Source: Asparagopsis taxiformis
Lineage: Eukaryota > Rhodophyta > Florideophyceae > Bonnemaisoniales > Bonnemaisoniaceae
NCBI GenBank assembly: GCA_030407315.1
Contig: JALQPE010002454.1
Span: forward strand, 229,735-293,734
Length of the DNA: 64,000 nucleotides
Direction of reading: 5' to 3'
A model generated the notes under the pieces. The model was not told where the DNA came from and searched no databases. It saw only the letters and a program-made list of their open reading frames with translations. Every line of letters starts with the position of its first letter. Within the stretch, counting starts at the first letter, position 1. The position numbers were made by a program, and so were the translations under genes. Below are positions 45,315 to 55,280 of the stretch, in pieces.

Positions 45315-45559
45315 TTACAGCAAAGTCATCGTAACGATGACTTTGCTGTAAGAAAACAAAACATTACAGCAAAGTCATCGTTAAGATGACTTTGCTGTAA
45401 GAAAACAAAACATTACAGCAAAGTCATCGTAACGATGACTTTGCTGTAAGAAAACAAAACATTACAGCAAAGTCATCGTAACGATGACTTTGCTGTAAGA
45501 AAACAAAACATTACAGCAAAGTCATCGTTACGATGACTTTGCTGTAAGAAACCATGGTA
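45315..45559. repeat. 49-bp tandem array of a 37-nt palindrome, five units
   Basis: TTACAGCAAAGTCATCGT-W-(reverse complement) starts at 45315, 45364, 45413, 45462 and 45511, exactly 49 bp apart, separated by GAAAACAAAACA. One unit has a substitution (TTAAGATGA). Confidence 0.95.
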
Positions 45560-45648
45560 AACCAACTTCTCTGTAAGCATATGAGAGGGACTGATGTTTC
45601 TCACTCGGGAAGAAGGAGACGATTTCGGACCTCGCGAAAAAGGCTGCA

Positions 45649-46336
45649 AAGTGGTCTGAAACGGTTGGGGTGGTTCTAGGGAGCACTAAAACTTGTTTTA
45701 ATTGCACTCAAGCTTTCTCGCTTGCGTGGAAGGGTTGGTATAATTCATCGATTTTTGGTCATCAGATTCTCACAACTGGAGATGTGATGGTCAAAATGGA
45801 ACTTTGTCCGAATGATGTGCAAGTGGTCTGTAAGGGTTGGAGTGGGTCTAGGGAGTACGGAAAAGTGTTCTATGAGTTCGTAAAGCTGCTGGCTTGCGCA
45901 TTAGGGCTGACAGAATGCATCGAGTTTTGGTCACCAGATTCCCACAACTGAAGATGTGATGGCCAAAATTGAACTTTGTCGGAACGAAGTGCAAGTGGTC
46001 TGTAAGGGTTGGAGTGGGTCTGGGGAGTACTGTAATGGGTTTTATTTGCCCTGAAAGCTGGTGGCTTGCGAGGTACAGCTTCCGGAGTTCACTAATTTTT
46101 GGTCACCAGATTCTCACAACTGGAGATGTGATGGCCAAAATTGAACTTTGTCGGAACGAAGTGTAAGTGATCCGTAAGGGCTGGAGTGGCTCTAGGGAGT
46201 ACGGAAAAGTGTTTTATGTGTCCGTAAAGCTGTTGAATTGCGTGGTAGGGATTCCAGAATGCATCGACTTTTGGTCACCAGACTCCCACAACTGGAGATG
46301 TGATAGCCAAAATTGAACTTTGCAAGAACGAAGTGC
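45649..46336. repeat. 172-bp satellite, four units
   Basis: Units starting AAGTGGTCTG or AAGTGATCCG lie at 45649, 45821, 45993 and 46165, and a partial unit starts at 46337, all spaced exactly 172 bp. Shared blocks include TGGAGTGG-TCTAGGGAGTAC, TTTTGGTCACCAGATTC and GGAGATGTGATGG. A diverged extra unit lies at 48803-48970. Confidence 0.92.
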
Positions 46337-46504
46337 AAGTGTTCTGGATGCCTTCAAGTGGCCTGGAAGCGTACTCTGGACAAGTTTTCGGACCTTGAAG
46401 AGGCTCAACTGCACAATGCTGATATTGAAATGAAACATTCATATAGTCCATTTTTAACTAGAACTGCTGGAATGGATTGCGTAGCCTATAGAGGAGCAAT
46501 GTAG

Positions 46505-47218
46505 TTATATAATAGAGCTAGAAGCATGCCTCAACAACCTATCTCTCATGCCTCTAGTTCTCCTTCATCATTCCAGTCTTCCTTCCTGTGACGCACCGCG
46601 CCTCTGGTGTCACTTCACACGCCCCTCCTGTGCATTAAATACCTGTCTACCACTTCCGTATTCTACTCATACCACCACCTTCATTTTACCCCATGCCTAC
46701 CATCCTATCCTTTACCTTCTGTCCTTCAGTCCTAGGCTAACCTACTTCATAACCATCGATGTAAGGTGAATATCTAGATTCCTACCTACTTGAGAGTATA
46801 GTTTATTATAACGGAAAACGGACGGTTTTGTATAGTCAATGTGCTACACAGCACCAGGAGTAGATTTTGCGCACCGATAATCTATGCTTGATATTGGAGA
46901 GACCGGCTTCTTGTAGCCTCGGAAAATGTGCAGGTAGTACCTTTCCAGAGGTCCTGGAGGTGTTCACACCAACTCTAGTCCATTTTAACGAGTTTGAATT
47001 TCGACCGCCAGAATCTCTGTCGTGAGAAAATGGTGGTCGAAATTTACCGTGCTGCTCTCCCAATACTGAACTTTTTAGGTAGTTCAGCCCGGGTGAACAA
47101 GACACAGATTGCTCTTCAAAGCCGCCCGAAGCCGTCGAAACCATCCTTCCACAATGTTCCCGACTTCAAAATTCCTATCTCACCCTTCCCAAAGTGAGAG
47201 AGGGACCAAGGTACCAGA
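46505..47218. repeat. Inter-block segment of higher-order repeat (copy 1)
   Basis: No gene. The sequence recurs diverged at 47602-48285 and 49180-49634 and, inverted, at 62201-62894 and 63109-63780. Landmarks are the cacaGCACCAGGAGTAGA, TCCTGGAGGTG and CACCCTTCCCAA motifs. Confidence 0.8.
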
Positions 47219-47601
47219 CGCTTACAGCTGAGGCAGTTTACCAGGGATGCTTACAGCAAAGTCATCGTTACGATGACTTTGCTGTAAGAAAAGAAAACAT
47301 TACAGTGGGCGAAGGATTTTACCGGGTGAAAAAATCACCAAGAATTTTTTTACCGGGTAAAAAATCGTGGCTACTGTAATGAAACGTTTTCTTACAGCAA
47401 AGTCATCGTAACGATGACTTTGCTGTAAGAAAAGGAAACATTACAGTAGGCGAAGAATTTTTACCGGGTAAAAAATCACCAAGAATTTTTTTACCGGGTA
47501 AAAAAACGTGCCTGCTGTAATGTTTTCTTTTCTTACAGCAAAGTCATCGTAACGATGACTTTGCTGTCAGCACCCGCGGTAAACTGCCTCAGCTGTAAGC
47601 G
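47219..47601. repeat. Nested palindromic block PB1
   Basis: Outer arms GCTTACAGCTGAGGCAGTTT...AAACTGCCTCAGCTGTAAGC enclose three copies of the 37-nt palindrome (from 47251, 47393 and 47535) and spacers with TTTTTACCGGGTAAAAA palindromes, so the block is palindromic at several scales. Confidence 0.9.
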
Positions 47602-48285
47602 GTCTGGCTTCACCCTCTCTCTCATGTCTCTTGTCTTCCTTCATCCCAGCCTATCCCAACCTCCCTTCTATGTCGACTCCGGTGTCACTCCAGCCGACCC
47701 TTCAGTGAGTGCAATCCTTCTCTACCACCGCCATAATCTACTCATACTATCCCCTTCATGTTGCTGCATACCTACCCTCCCATCCTTCCTGATTTTCCTA
47801 CAATCCTAGGCTAGCCTACTTACCAACTATGTTGGTATTGAAGGCAGCTAGATTCCTAGTAACTCAAATCTATAGTCTGCTAAAAAGGGCGATTTGGTGT
47901 GGTCACTGTGCCACACGGCACCAGGAATAGAATCTGGCCACGGATACTCTATGCTTGATCTCAGAGAGAACAGCTGCGCCAATGCTCCGAAAATGTGCTG
48001 TCAGTACCTTTCCAGACGTCCTGGAGGTGCTCATGCCAGCTCTAGTTCATTTTAGGGAGGTTGAGTTTCGACAATCAGAATTTCACTCTTGAGGAAATTG
48101 TGTTTGAAATTTTGTGCACTCCTCCCGCCGTACCAGGCAGGGCACCCAGCCCAGACTGGGTTAGCACGACGCAGAGTGCTCCCCAACACCGCTAACAGCC
48201 GTCCAAACCATCCCTCTGCCATGTTTTACGGCTTCACAATTCCTTGCTCACCCTTCCCAAGGTGAGGGAGGGACCAAGCTCCCAG
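47602..48285. repeat. Inter-block segment of higher-order repeat (copy 2)
   Basis: A diverged repeat of 46505-47218; no gene seen. Confidence 0.75.
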
Positions 48286-48500
48286 CCGCTTACAGCTGAG
48301 GCAGTTTACCAGGGATGCTTACAGCAAAGTCATCGTTACGATGACTTTGCTGTAAGAAAACGTTTTCATTACAGTGGCCAGGAATTTTTTACCCGGTAAA
48401 AAAATCATGGCTACTGTAATGAATTGTTTTCTTACAGCAAAGTCATCGTAACGATGACTTTGCTGTAAACATCCCTGGTAAACTGCTCCGTCTGTAAGCC
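48286..48500. repeat. Nested palindromic block PB2
   Basis: Same design as PB1 with two 37-nt palindromes (from 48320 and 48434) and one TTTTTACCCGGTAAAAA centre. Outer arms CGCTTACAGCTGAGGCAG and its imperfect inverse. Confidence 0.9.
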
Positions 48501-48742
48501 GTTGGTCTCAACCCTCGATCTCATGTCTGTTGTCCTCCTTCATCATCTCCACATCCCTTCCTGCTAAGCATCACTTCTCTAGTGTCACTCTACCAGTCCT
48601 TTTCGTGCATGAAATACTTTTCTACCACTGCCATAGTCTACACATACTATTGCCTCTATACTTCTGCATGCCTACGCTTCCATCTTTCTCTCCCGTGCTA
48701 GGCTTAGAGAATATCCTACTTCCTGAAGATCATTGTACAGTG

Positions 48743-48802
48743 AGGCAGTAAAAATCACTGTCTCACCGTACTGTCTGAGGCCCTCTTTTCAACACCGTAG
48801 TG
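48743..48802 (-). mobile_element. Isolated delta-type right terminus
   Basis: About 60 bp match the right end of delta1 (subterminal CACTGTCTC... to CAACACCGTAGTG at 48802). The inverted sister copy near 62655 lacks it and shows continuous sequence up to the shared GTGAGG. It is a remnant of a third delta copy or a transposition by-product. Confidence 0.65.
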
Positions 48803-49190
48803 TATAAGGGCTGGAGTGGCTCTGGGGATTACAGAAAGGTGTTTTATCTGTCCGTAAAGCTTCTGGCTTGCGCATTAGGGCTGGCAGAATGCATCGATTT
48901 TTGGTCATCAGATTCTCACAACTGCAGATATGATGAATTTCGGCCATGGCCAAAATTCAACTTTGTCGGAACGACGTAGATTTGGACTGGATGCCTCCAA
49001 GTGCATGCACTTGAAAGTGCACTTAGTCCAAAAAATTGTCCAGAGTACGCTCCCAGGCGATGGCCTGGAAGTGTACTCTGGACAAGTTTTTGGACCTGGA
49101 AGAGGTTGAATTGCACAATGCTTGTGTTGAAATGAAACATTTATATGGCCCATTCTTTACTTGGACAGCTGAAATCCTATCTACTCGAGA
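48803..49190. repeat. Diverged 172-bp satellite unit plus its tail
   Basis: The segment resumes the satellite (TATAAGGGCTGGAGTGGCTC) and the following GTACTCTGGACAAGTTTT tail seen at 46165-46500, with an added GTGCATGCAC palindrome region near 49000-49030. Confidence 0.8.
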
Positions 49191-49634
49191 GTAAAGTATA
49201 TAAAAACTGGAAACAGACGGTTTTGTATTGTCAATGTGCCACAAGGCACCAAGAGTAGATTTTGCCCTCCGATAATCTATGGTTGATTTCAGAGAGGATA
49301 ACCGCGTGCAGTCACAGGACATGTGTTACCAGATCCTTCCCAGAGGTCCTGGAGGTGTTCACACCAACTCCAGCCCACTTTAACGAGTTTGAATTTCGAA
49401 AGTCAGAATCTCTGTCGTGAGAAAATTGAACCATTTCCGACCACGTGGTAGAAATTTCGTACACTCCTCCAACCATACTAGACACAACACCCAGCTCAAA
49501 CCGGGTGTAAACAACACAATGTGTTACCTAATGCCGCCTACAGCCGTCCATACCATTCCTATACCCTGTTTCCTGTCCTGACTTCATAATTCCTTCCTCA
49601 CCCTTCCCTAGGTCGGAAAAGGACGGAAGTCCCT

Positions 49635-50104
49635 GCCGCTTACAGCGGAAGCAATTTACCAGGGATGCTTACAGCAAAGTCATCGTTACGATGACTTTGC
49701 TGTAAGAAAATAAATCATTACAGCAGCCATGATTTTTTACCCGGTAAAAAAATTCTTGGCCACTGTAATTGAAACGCTTTCTTACAGCAAAGTCATCGTA
49801 ACGATGACTTTGCTGTAAGAAAATAAATCATTACAGCAGCCACGATTTTTCACCCGGTAAAAATTCTTGCTGATTTTTTACCCGGTAAAATTTCTTTGGC
49901 CACTGCAATGGAAACGTTTCCTTACAGCAAAGTCATCGTTACGATGACTTTGCTGTAAGAAAATAAATCATTACAGCTGCCATGATTTTTTTACCCGGTG
50001 AAAAAATTCTTGGCCACTGTAATGGAAACGCTTTCTTACAGCAAAGTCATCGTAACGATGACTTTGCTGTAAGAATCCCCGGTAAACGGCTTCCGCTGTA
50101 AGGG
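49635..50104. repeat. Nested palindromic block PB3
   Basis: The largest block, with four 37-nt palindromes (from 49669, 49784, 49922 and 50037) separated by spacers with ACCCGGT centres, bounded by GCTTACAGCGGAAGC and its inverse. The 50105-50521 stretch after it holds no gene. Confidence 0.9.
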
Positions 50105-50521
50105 GCTGAGAGTTCCGTCCCCCTCCCACCTAGGGAAGGGTGAGCAAGGAATTGGGAAGTCAGGAACATGGCTCAGCAGAACGTTTGTACGGCTGTGAGT
50201 GGCTTCCAGGAGCATTCTGTGTCATGTGTTATCTCAGCAACGTCTCTTATAGTCGAACCTCACGGGTTGTCAAGGTCTAAAACTAGTCCCCCCTACGGTC
50301 TAGCTAGTGAAATCATGTAAAGTTGTAGACTAATACAAAAATGTAGCAATCAATAGGCTTAGTAGCACTAAACTATGACATGAAGGTCAGATGTATAGAT
50401 GAAAATAGAAAGGTGGGCTAAGCGAATAATGTTGAGATGAGAAAGACAGAACTTCATAGCAGGGAACAATAGCATAGGTTTTAATACTTCTCGTATGCTA
50501 TCTATTGCTCCTGTCATACTT

Positions 50522-52909
50522 TTAATATTCGACGGTGTGGATGTGGTCCGTGAGGACGTCCTTCTCAGTCTTCAAGTAGATGTGGCCGCGCGTGGGCAGA
50601 CCATAGACTAAATTCTGCTCCCACAGGAAGATCTCCTCACCTGAAGCCGACCCCGTAATGGTAAAGGTCACCGCGATCAACTAAGACGGAATAGGGTGGC
50701 ACATAAAAGTGGTTAACGGGAACCTTCCACATGTCGGCGTCCGTATGGACCAGGCATACATGACTATAAGGTGCAGCTACTATAAAGAACCCATCGGATC
50801 CGCTCGACATCATGAAATAGGATGGGGATTGGGTAGGTCCGACTCCTCAAAATTGGGATACTCAGAAGTCCGTGTGCCCATCCTGGTCCGCAGCCCCATC
50901 TGTTTTAAGAAGCAGCCGTAATCCTGTCTTCGGGAAAAAGACAGGATCCTCACCCTCCATTCCCAACTTCAAGAAATCCGCACAAACACCAAGAGCAAGC
51001 TCTGCCACCAACTTGTTCCTGTACATATCCAAATTCCCCTCCTCCAGCTTGTCGCACAATTCACACCGCGGCAGGGGGAGTCGCCCACGACCACCATCTA
51101 TGCGGTCCTTCGCAGCACCCACGTTGTGGATGAAATGCCACGGCGAAGGATCAAAACCGGGCTTGGCGAAATCTGGGGGCTCGTCCTGTGGTTTCCTGTC
51201 TTCATAATCAGAATCAGACTGCTGGGAGGGTTTCTGTGGCTTTTCAACCTCCTCAACCAGCTGGAACTGTCGAGAAAAGTGACTGAAGAGGTCATGCGTC
51301 GCGCTACCAGCCGTGGACGACTGCAAGAGGCCTTCCACAACAACCACCCCCATGTTGTCCAGCAACGCCGCTTCACCGCAAAGTACTATTCCACCACCGA
51401 GTCCTCAGCACCTGGCGATGCAGCTGCCAGGAATGCTGCCGCCTTTATTTCCGCCCGCACCGTCTCTACCGTCGTAATTTCCATGTAGTACTTCATCGGG
51501 CTACCAGACGCAATTGCGCTGGGGAGAACGGCGGCCACATTCTCATCGACGATACTGTCGGGAATAGGATTTTCATGGGCGTCGTCGAACTGGAGAATCG
51601 GCTCCCGAGAACGTCCTCTGGAAGCCGACTTGGATTTCTTTGACGACGACTTTGATGAAGTCTCACTGAGCTTCCTCTTTTAAAAGTACCAAATTTGGTA
51701 GAGGGCTCGGGCGTCGCAGAAGCGGTTTCCCAGTTGCGCTTCCCAAGGATGGAGCTTTTACCCGCATCCTTGGGTGCGCTCTCCAGCTCGACGACCTGAA
51801 CAGGGCTCGCACCACCCGCCGTCGCTGTTCCACCACGACCGGAACGACTCTCTTTCAGGCAGGTACTCCTTTTGGGCATCACTTTCCCAGAAGTTTCCAC
51901 TCCGGACGATGCAGACACGACAGGGGTAGTGGCAGAAACAGAGGCAGCCTCGGAATAGCTGGAAGAATCTAATTGAGGTGGTACTACCTAAATTGGATTC
52001 TTCAAAGGCAAAGGAATGGAGGATGAAGGGATGGTCAGGGAAATGGAAGGGGAAGGGTTGGCGGAATCATGACCACATGTGACTGGGAGCGCAGCATGTG
52101 GGATGTGTGGGTCCACCACGTAAAATTGTTTCCGCATTTACATGTCGCGGTAGCCAGTTACGCGCAGGAGCATTTTCCTGGCGTCCTTTCAAAACATAGA
52201 CTTCCGATTGGGAAAGATGTTCTCAAACTTGGAGCCATTGGGAGGGCCTTCCTTGGGATGTAAGTCCGCTCAGAACCCCTTCTTGGGCACCATCAGCGCA
52301 AAAACTTCGACAACGCGTGAGTGAATGTCGAAGCTCTTGCTCGGGTCACCCACGCTGGGAATGGAGCCATCCAGCATCCTCAACACATCCGAAACGTTCC
52401 AATACTCGGCCACCTCCTTCACGTACCCGAAGATTTCCAACAAACCAGCAATCCATTCCTGCCCAATGGTACCAACCGAGTTCGGTTTCAGCCCGGCCCA
52501 CCAACGGCTACAAGTGTAGTACGCCGTCATCTCGAGGTTGACACAATTTTGGACGTCCGGAGCACCCCTAAACGATCCGTTGAACAAAAATTTCACCGTA
52601 CACCCAGCCAGATTCTCCGTCGAAGAGAACTGCACGAACTCTGGCCTGTTCGGAATAGTTTTCTGCAGCCAAATCCGTTTTCAAGAATTGCTCCATCGTT
52701 GCAGACTTCTTCAACCACTAGCCAACGACCTCTGATATTCACTTTGCGAGGTTCAACTTGCACTTCAGACGAACTATACTGGGCAATATTGATGCATGTC
52801 TCGCTTGCTGAAGGAGATTTACTCTTTTCCGCTACTTCTCCGCTATAGTGCAGAATTATATTTCTCCGCCACTAAATTCAACCATTAAGAAACCTTTCCT
52901 GGCTTTCAT
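50522..52909 (-). pseudogene. 2-oxoglutarate/Fe(II)-dependent oxygenase gene, multiply frameshifted
   Basis: Read leftwards from an ATG at 52909. The N-terminal ~75 codons match the intact frame at 60888 in delta2. Downstream, successive frames give a Ser/Lys-rich linker (SSKSSSKKSKSASRGRSRE), then LDNMGVVVVEGLL, then the catalytic-type HxD in QDGHTDF (His 50874-50876, Asp 50868-50870), then PPYSVLVDRGDLYHYGVGF with the distal His (50658-50660), and TRGHIYL with the Arg expected to bind 2-oxoglutarate. This H-x-D...H...R order with a GDLxHxG strand is characteristic of double-stranded beta-helix oxygenases. The substrate is unknown; demethylation or base oxidation is only a possibility. At least five indels or stops break the frame (near 52850, 52620, 51680, 51410 and 50864). 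Confidence 0.6.
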
Positions 52910-53268
52910 TCGATCCAATGAACTGTTTCACCACAATGATTTGTCCTATGCTCATTACTTTATGCACAATGATTGCTATTTCATCCGGGCTCGACCTACT
53001 CAATATCGTTTTGCTATCTTGTATCGCATTCCCTAAACACCATCCTGGCCAAGACGTATCCACTTCCGTTTGTTACGCAGTGATGCTCTAAGCACTAATA
53101 CTGAATCTGATTTTCTCATGCACGTAGTTCCTACTCGTATACTCTACCATATTCTCGGCCCTATTCACAAGGTGAAAACACGATGTCTCGTTGAATCGTA
53201 CTCGGTGTGATATCTTAAATTAGGATACATTTTTATATTGCAATGCAGACTCACTGCTCGCTTGAAAC

Positions 53269-53484
53269 ATGAAAATTATAAAAATTCTTCGACACTGCTG
53301 TTTCCTAACCGCCACCATCCACGTGGCCCGCTTTGACTGCCTGCCAAGTGTACTCGGAGCATACAATGACGTTATCGATATATACCATCCACATCATCAC
53401 TGGAAGCGCGGACTCCTCGTCCAGGAAAGTGCGCCATTTTTCTTACTCTTCACCTCCGCCTGTCCTGTAGGCCCCATATGCTAG
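53269..53484 (+). CDS. Small ORF conserved in both delta copies
   Basis: 71 codons. The inverse copy at 60529-60329 keeps the frame with mostly single amino-acid changes over about 60 residues (both contain ARFDCLPSVL and HHHWKRGLLVQESAP). The N-terminus is basic-hydrophobic (MKIIKILRHC). No family is recognised. Conservation may simply reflect recent duplication of the DNA. Confidence 0.3.
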   Translation: MKIIKILRHCCFLTATIHVARFDCLPSVLGAYNDVIDIYHPHHHWKRGLLVQESAPFFLLFTSACPVGPIC

Positions 53485-53551
53485 TGTTTTTCCTATATTT
53501 CTGTAGTGATGACGTCATTCTAGACAATAAAAGGCGGTAGAAGATACGATA

Positions 53552-53818
53552 ATGTGCGCCTCCTCTGCCAGATCATGTGCTTCCAAGCGTAATTCGCAGC
53601 CTAGGTATCGTTTTTCTGGGCCTCCCATCGCACCGCTCCGTTTCAAACTCATCCCTCTATTGTTCTCCTACACGTCATTTCCGCCCGTAGAGTACTACTT
53701 AAACGAAAGATTCTGGAAATCCCTGTTTCCATCTTCATATCCGTCGGAAACAAAGCAACAACCCTGGCCGTGGAAGCCGTATAGATCATCTAAACTGCTT
53801 CCAAAGCGTAAGTTTTAG
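53552..53818 (+). CDS. Second ORF conserved in both delta copies
   Basis: 88 codons; counterpart on the minus strand at 60247-59732 (longer, 171 codons). Shared blocks include CASKRNS, LLFSYTSFPP and YYLN-RFWKSLFPS. The two copies diverge at a hairpin near 53740-53880. Function unknown; may be a shadow of non-coding repeat DNA. Confidence 0.25.
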   Translation: MCASSARSCASKRNSQPRYRFSGPPIAPLRFKLIPLLFSYTSFPPVEYYLNERFWKSLFPSSYPSETKQQPWPWKPYRSSKLLPKRKF

Positions 53819-53878
53819 ATCATCAATACGGCTTCCAAGGCCAAAGTTGTTGCTTTGTCTCCGACGGATATGAACCAT
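53728..53878. repeat. Imperfect hairpin in delta1
   Basis: CATATCCGTCGGAAACAAAG...AAGCCGTATAGATCATCTAA is followed, after a short spacer, by its near inverse (TTAGATCATCAATACGGCTT...CTTTGTCTCCGACGGATATG). The arms are about 60 bp. delta2 has an equivalent hairpin at about 59940-60070. Confidence 0.85.
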
Positions 53879-54570
53879 GATGGTACGTTTCCACAACTCA
53901 CGCCACTAACCCAGTTTTCTATTCGTTTTCTCTTTCTCAGGTTTCCAGTCGGTGAGTGTTCCACTTCTACTTTCATTTATCTTTCTCTCTTACCACTTCT
54001 CCACTAATTTTCTTTTCTGCCTGTGAGTACATATCTCAATTTGGGATGCAATGGTATTTGTTAAGGTACGTTAGTCTCCTAATCACCATCAATTTCCCTC
54101 TCCAATTCAACGTCACTAACTTGTTTCCTTTCTATACATCATTTTTTCTTCTTCTCTTCATTTCCTAGCTTATTCATGCAGCTCAATCAGTTGATAGATT
54201 TCTAGACTTTTCTAGTAGTTTTAGTTTTACTCGTCGGAATAGTGTTAGTTGTAGTAGCATTTTTAACATAGGGATTGTTTATTCTCAATGTAGCCTGCGC
54301 AAATAAACAAATCCAGAGTGAAGCTTCCCATATCGCACCCTCTTAGATTGCTACCTATCCTACCGCGTATACCTCTCGCTAGCTCATAGTCACTACGAAA
54401 TAAAAATTCCTAGCCGTACTATTCTGTCCATTCCCATATGAATACCGTCCATGCCCCATCCTCATAGCGCTAGAACTGCCTTCCTCTACCCCAGAAAGAT
54501 GCCCACGACAGCGTGACGCTCCATCTCATCCACCACTCCCAGACACCGAATTTTACTATATCAGGACACT
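53879..54570. other. Interval in delta1 arm
   Basis: AT-rich; no gene recognised. Inverse counterpart in delta2 at about 59270-59935. Confidence 0.5.
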
Positions 54571-54579
54571 ACTTTTACT

Positions 54580-54935
54580 GTCTCCAGGTGCTGCCCAGGG
54601 CAGCACGAAATACTGTCTCCAGGTGCTGCCCAGGACAGCACAAAGTACTATCTCCAGGTGCTGCCCAGGGCAGCACAAAGTACTGTCTACAGGTGCTGCC
54701 CAGGGCAGCACAAAGTACTGTCTACAGGTACTGCCCAGGGCAGCACAAAGTACTGTCTACAGGTACTGCCCAGGGCAGCACAAAGTACTGTCTACAGGTA
54801 CTGCCCAGGACAGTGAAAATCACTGTCTCCAGGTACTGCCCAGGACAGTGAAAATCACTGTCTCCAGGTACTGCCCAGGACAGTGAAAATCACTGTCTCC
54901 AGGTACTGCCCAGGACAGTGCACCGTGTTGGTTCC
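54580..54935. repeat. 35-bp tandem repeat near delta1 right end, about ten units
   Basis: Units of the form CACAAAGTACTGTCTACAGG + TACTGCCCAGGGCAG repeat with period 35. Each contains ACTGTC half-sites and a CTGCCC-AGGGCAG palindrome. The inverse array in delta2 (58985-59235) has fewer units. Confidence 0.9.
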
Positions 54936-55278
54936 ATCTATTGTCCCAGGCAGCGTATTTCACTATCCGGCCATGTTGCCTTGGCCAATACAAAACACTA
55001 TCCGCCAACACTGCCCAGTACAGTAAATTACATCATATCCAACTATTGAATAAATCATTAATTTTTACTGTCTCCATTCACTGCCTCAGACAGTACTGTG
55101 AGACAGTGTTTTTTACTGTCTGCAGACAGTGTTCCGTACTGTCTGCCAGACAGTGCAAATCACTGTCTCCAAGTGTGGCATTAATTTTCATTTGCCGCAT
55201 AGTGATTTTTACTGTCTCAGACAGTAAAAATCACTGTCTCGCAGTACTGTCTGAGGCCCCCTTTTCAACACCGTAGTG
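54936..55278 (-). repeat. Right terminus and ACTGTC subterminal repeats of delta1
   Basis: Contains ACTGTCTCAGACAGT and variants at 55072-55250 and ends GTGTTGAAAAGGGGGCC in inverse orientation with CACTACG at the tip. Confidence 0.9.
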
Positions 55279-55280
55279 AT

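Larger units (their letters stand above)
40571..55278. mobile_element. CACTA-like element delta1 (14.7 kb) inserted in the transposase gene
   Basis: It begins CACTACGGTGTTG (40571) and ends with the reverse complement CAACACCGTAGTG (55278). AT flanks both ends (40569-40570 and 55279-55280), a likely 2-bp target duplication; the transposase frame is restored when it is removed. Both ends carry ACTGTCTGAGACAGT repeats. It contains tandem and palindromic satellites and a 2OG-Fe(II) oxygenase pseudogene. Its right 2.6 kb is the inverse of the left part of delta2. Confidence 0.8.

Noticed and set aside
45315..45559. Regular repeat array considered as a CRISPR array
   Set aside because: Spacers are identical 12-bp sequences rather than unique ~30-bp spacers, the repeats are full palindromes, and the context is a eukaryotic transposon.
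54513..54886. Frames with repeated LQVLPRAAQSTVY peptides (also inverse at 58890-59298)
   Set aside because: These are translations of the 35-bp tandem array and its mirror; no independent coding evidence.
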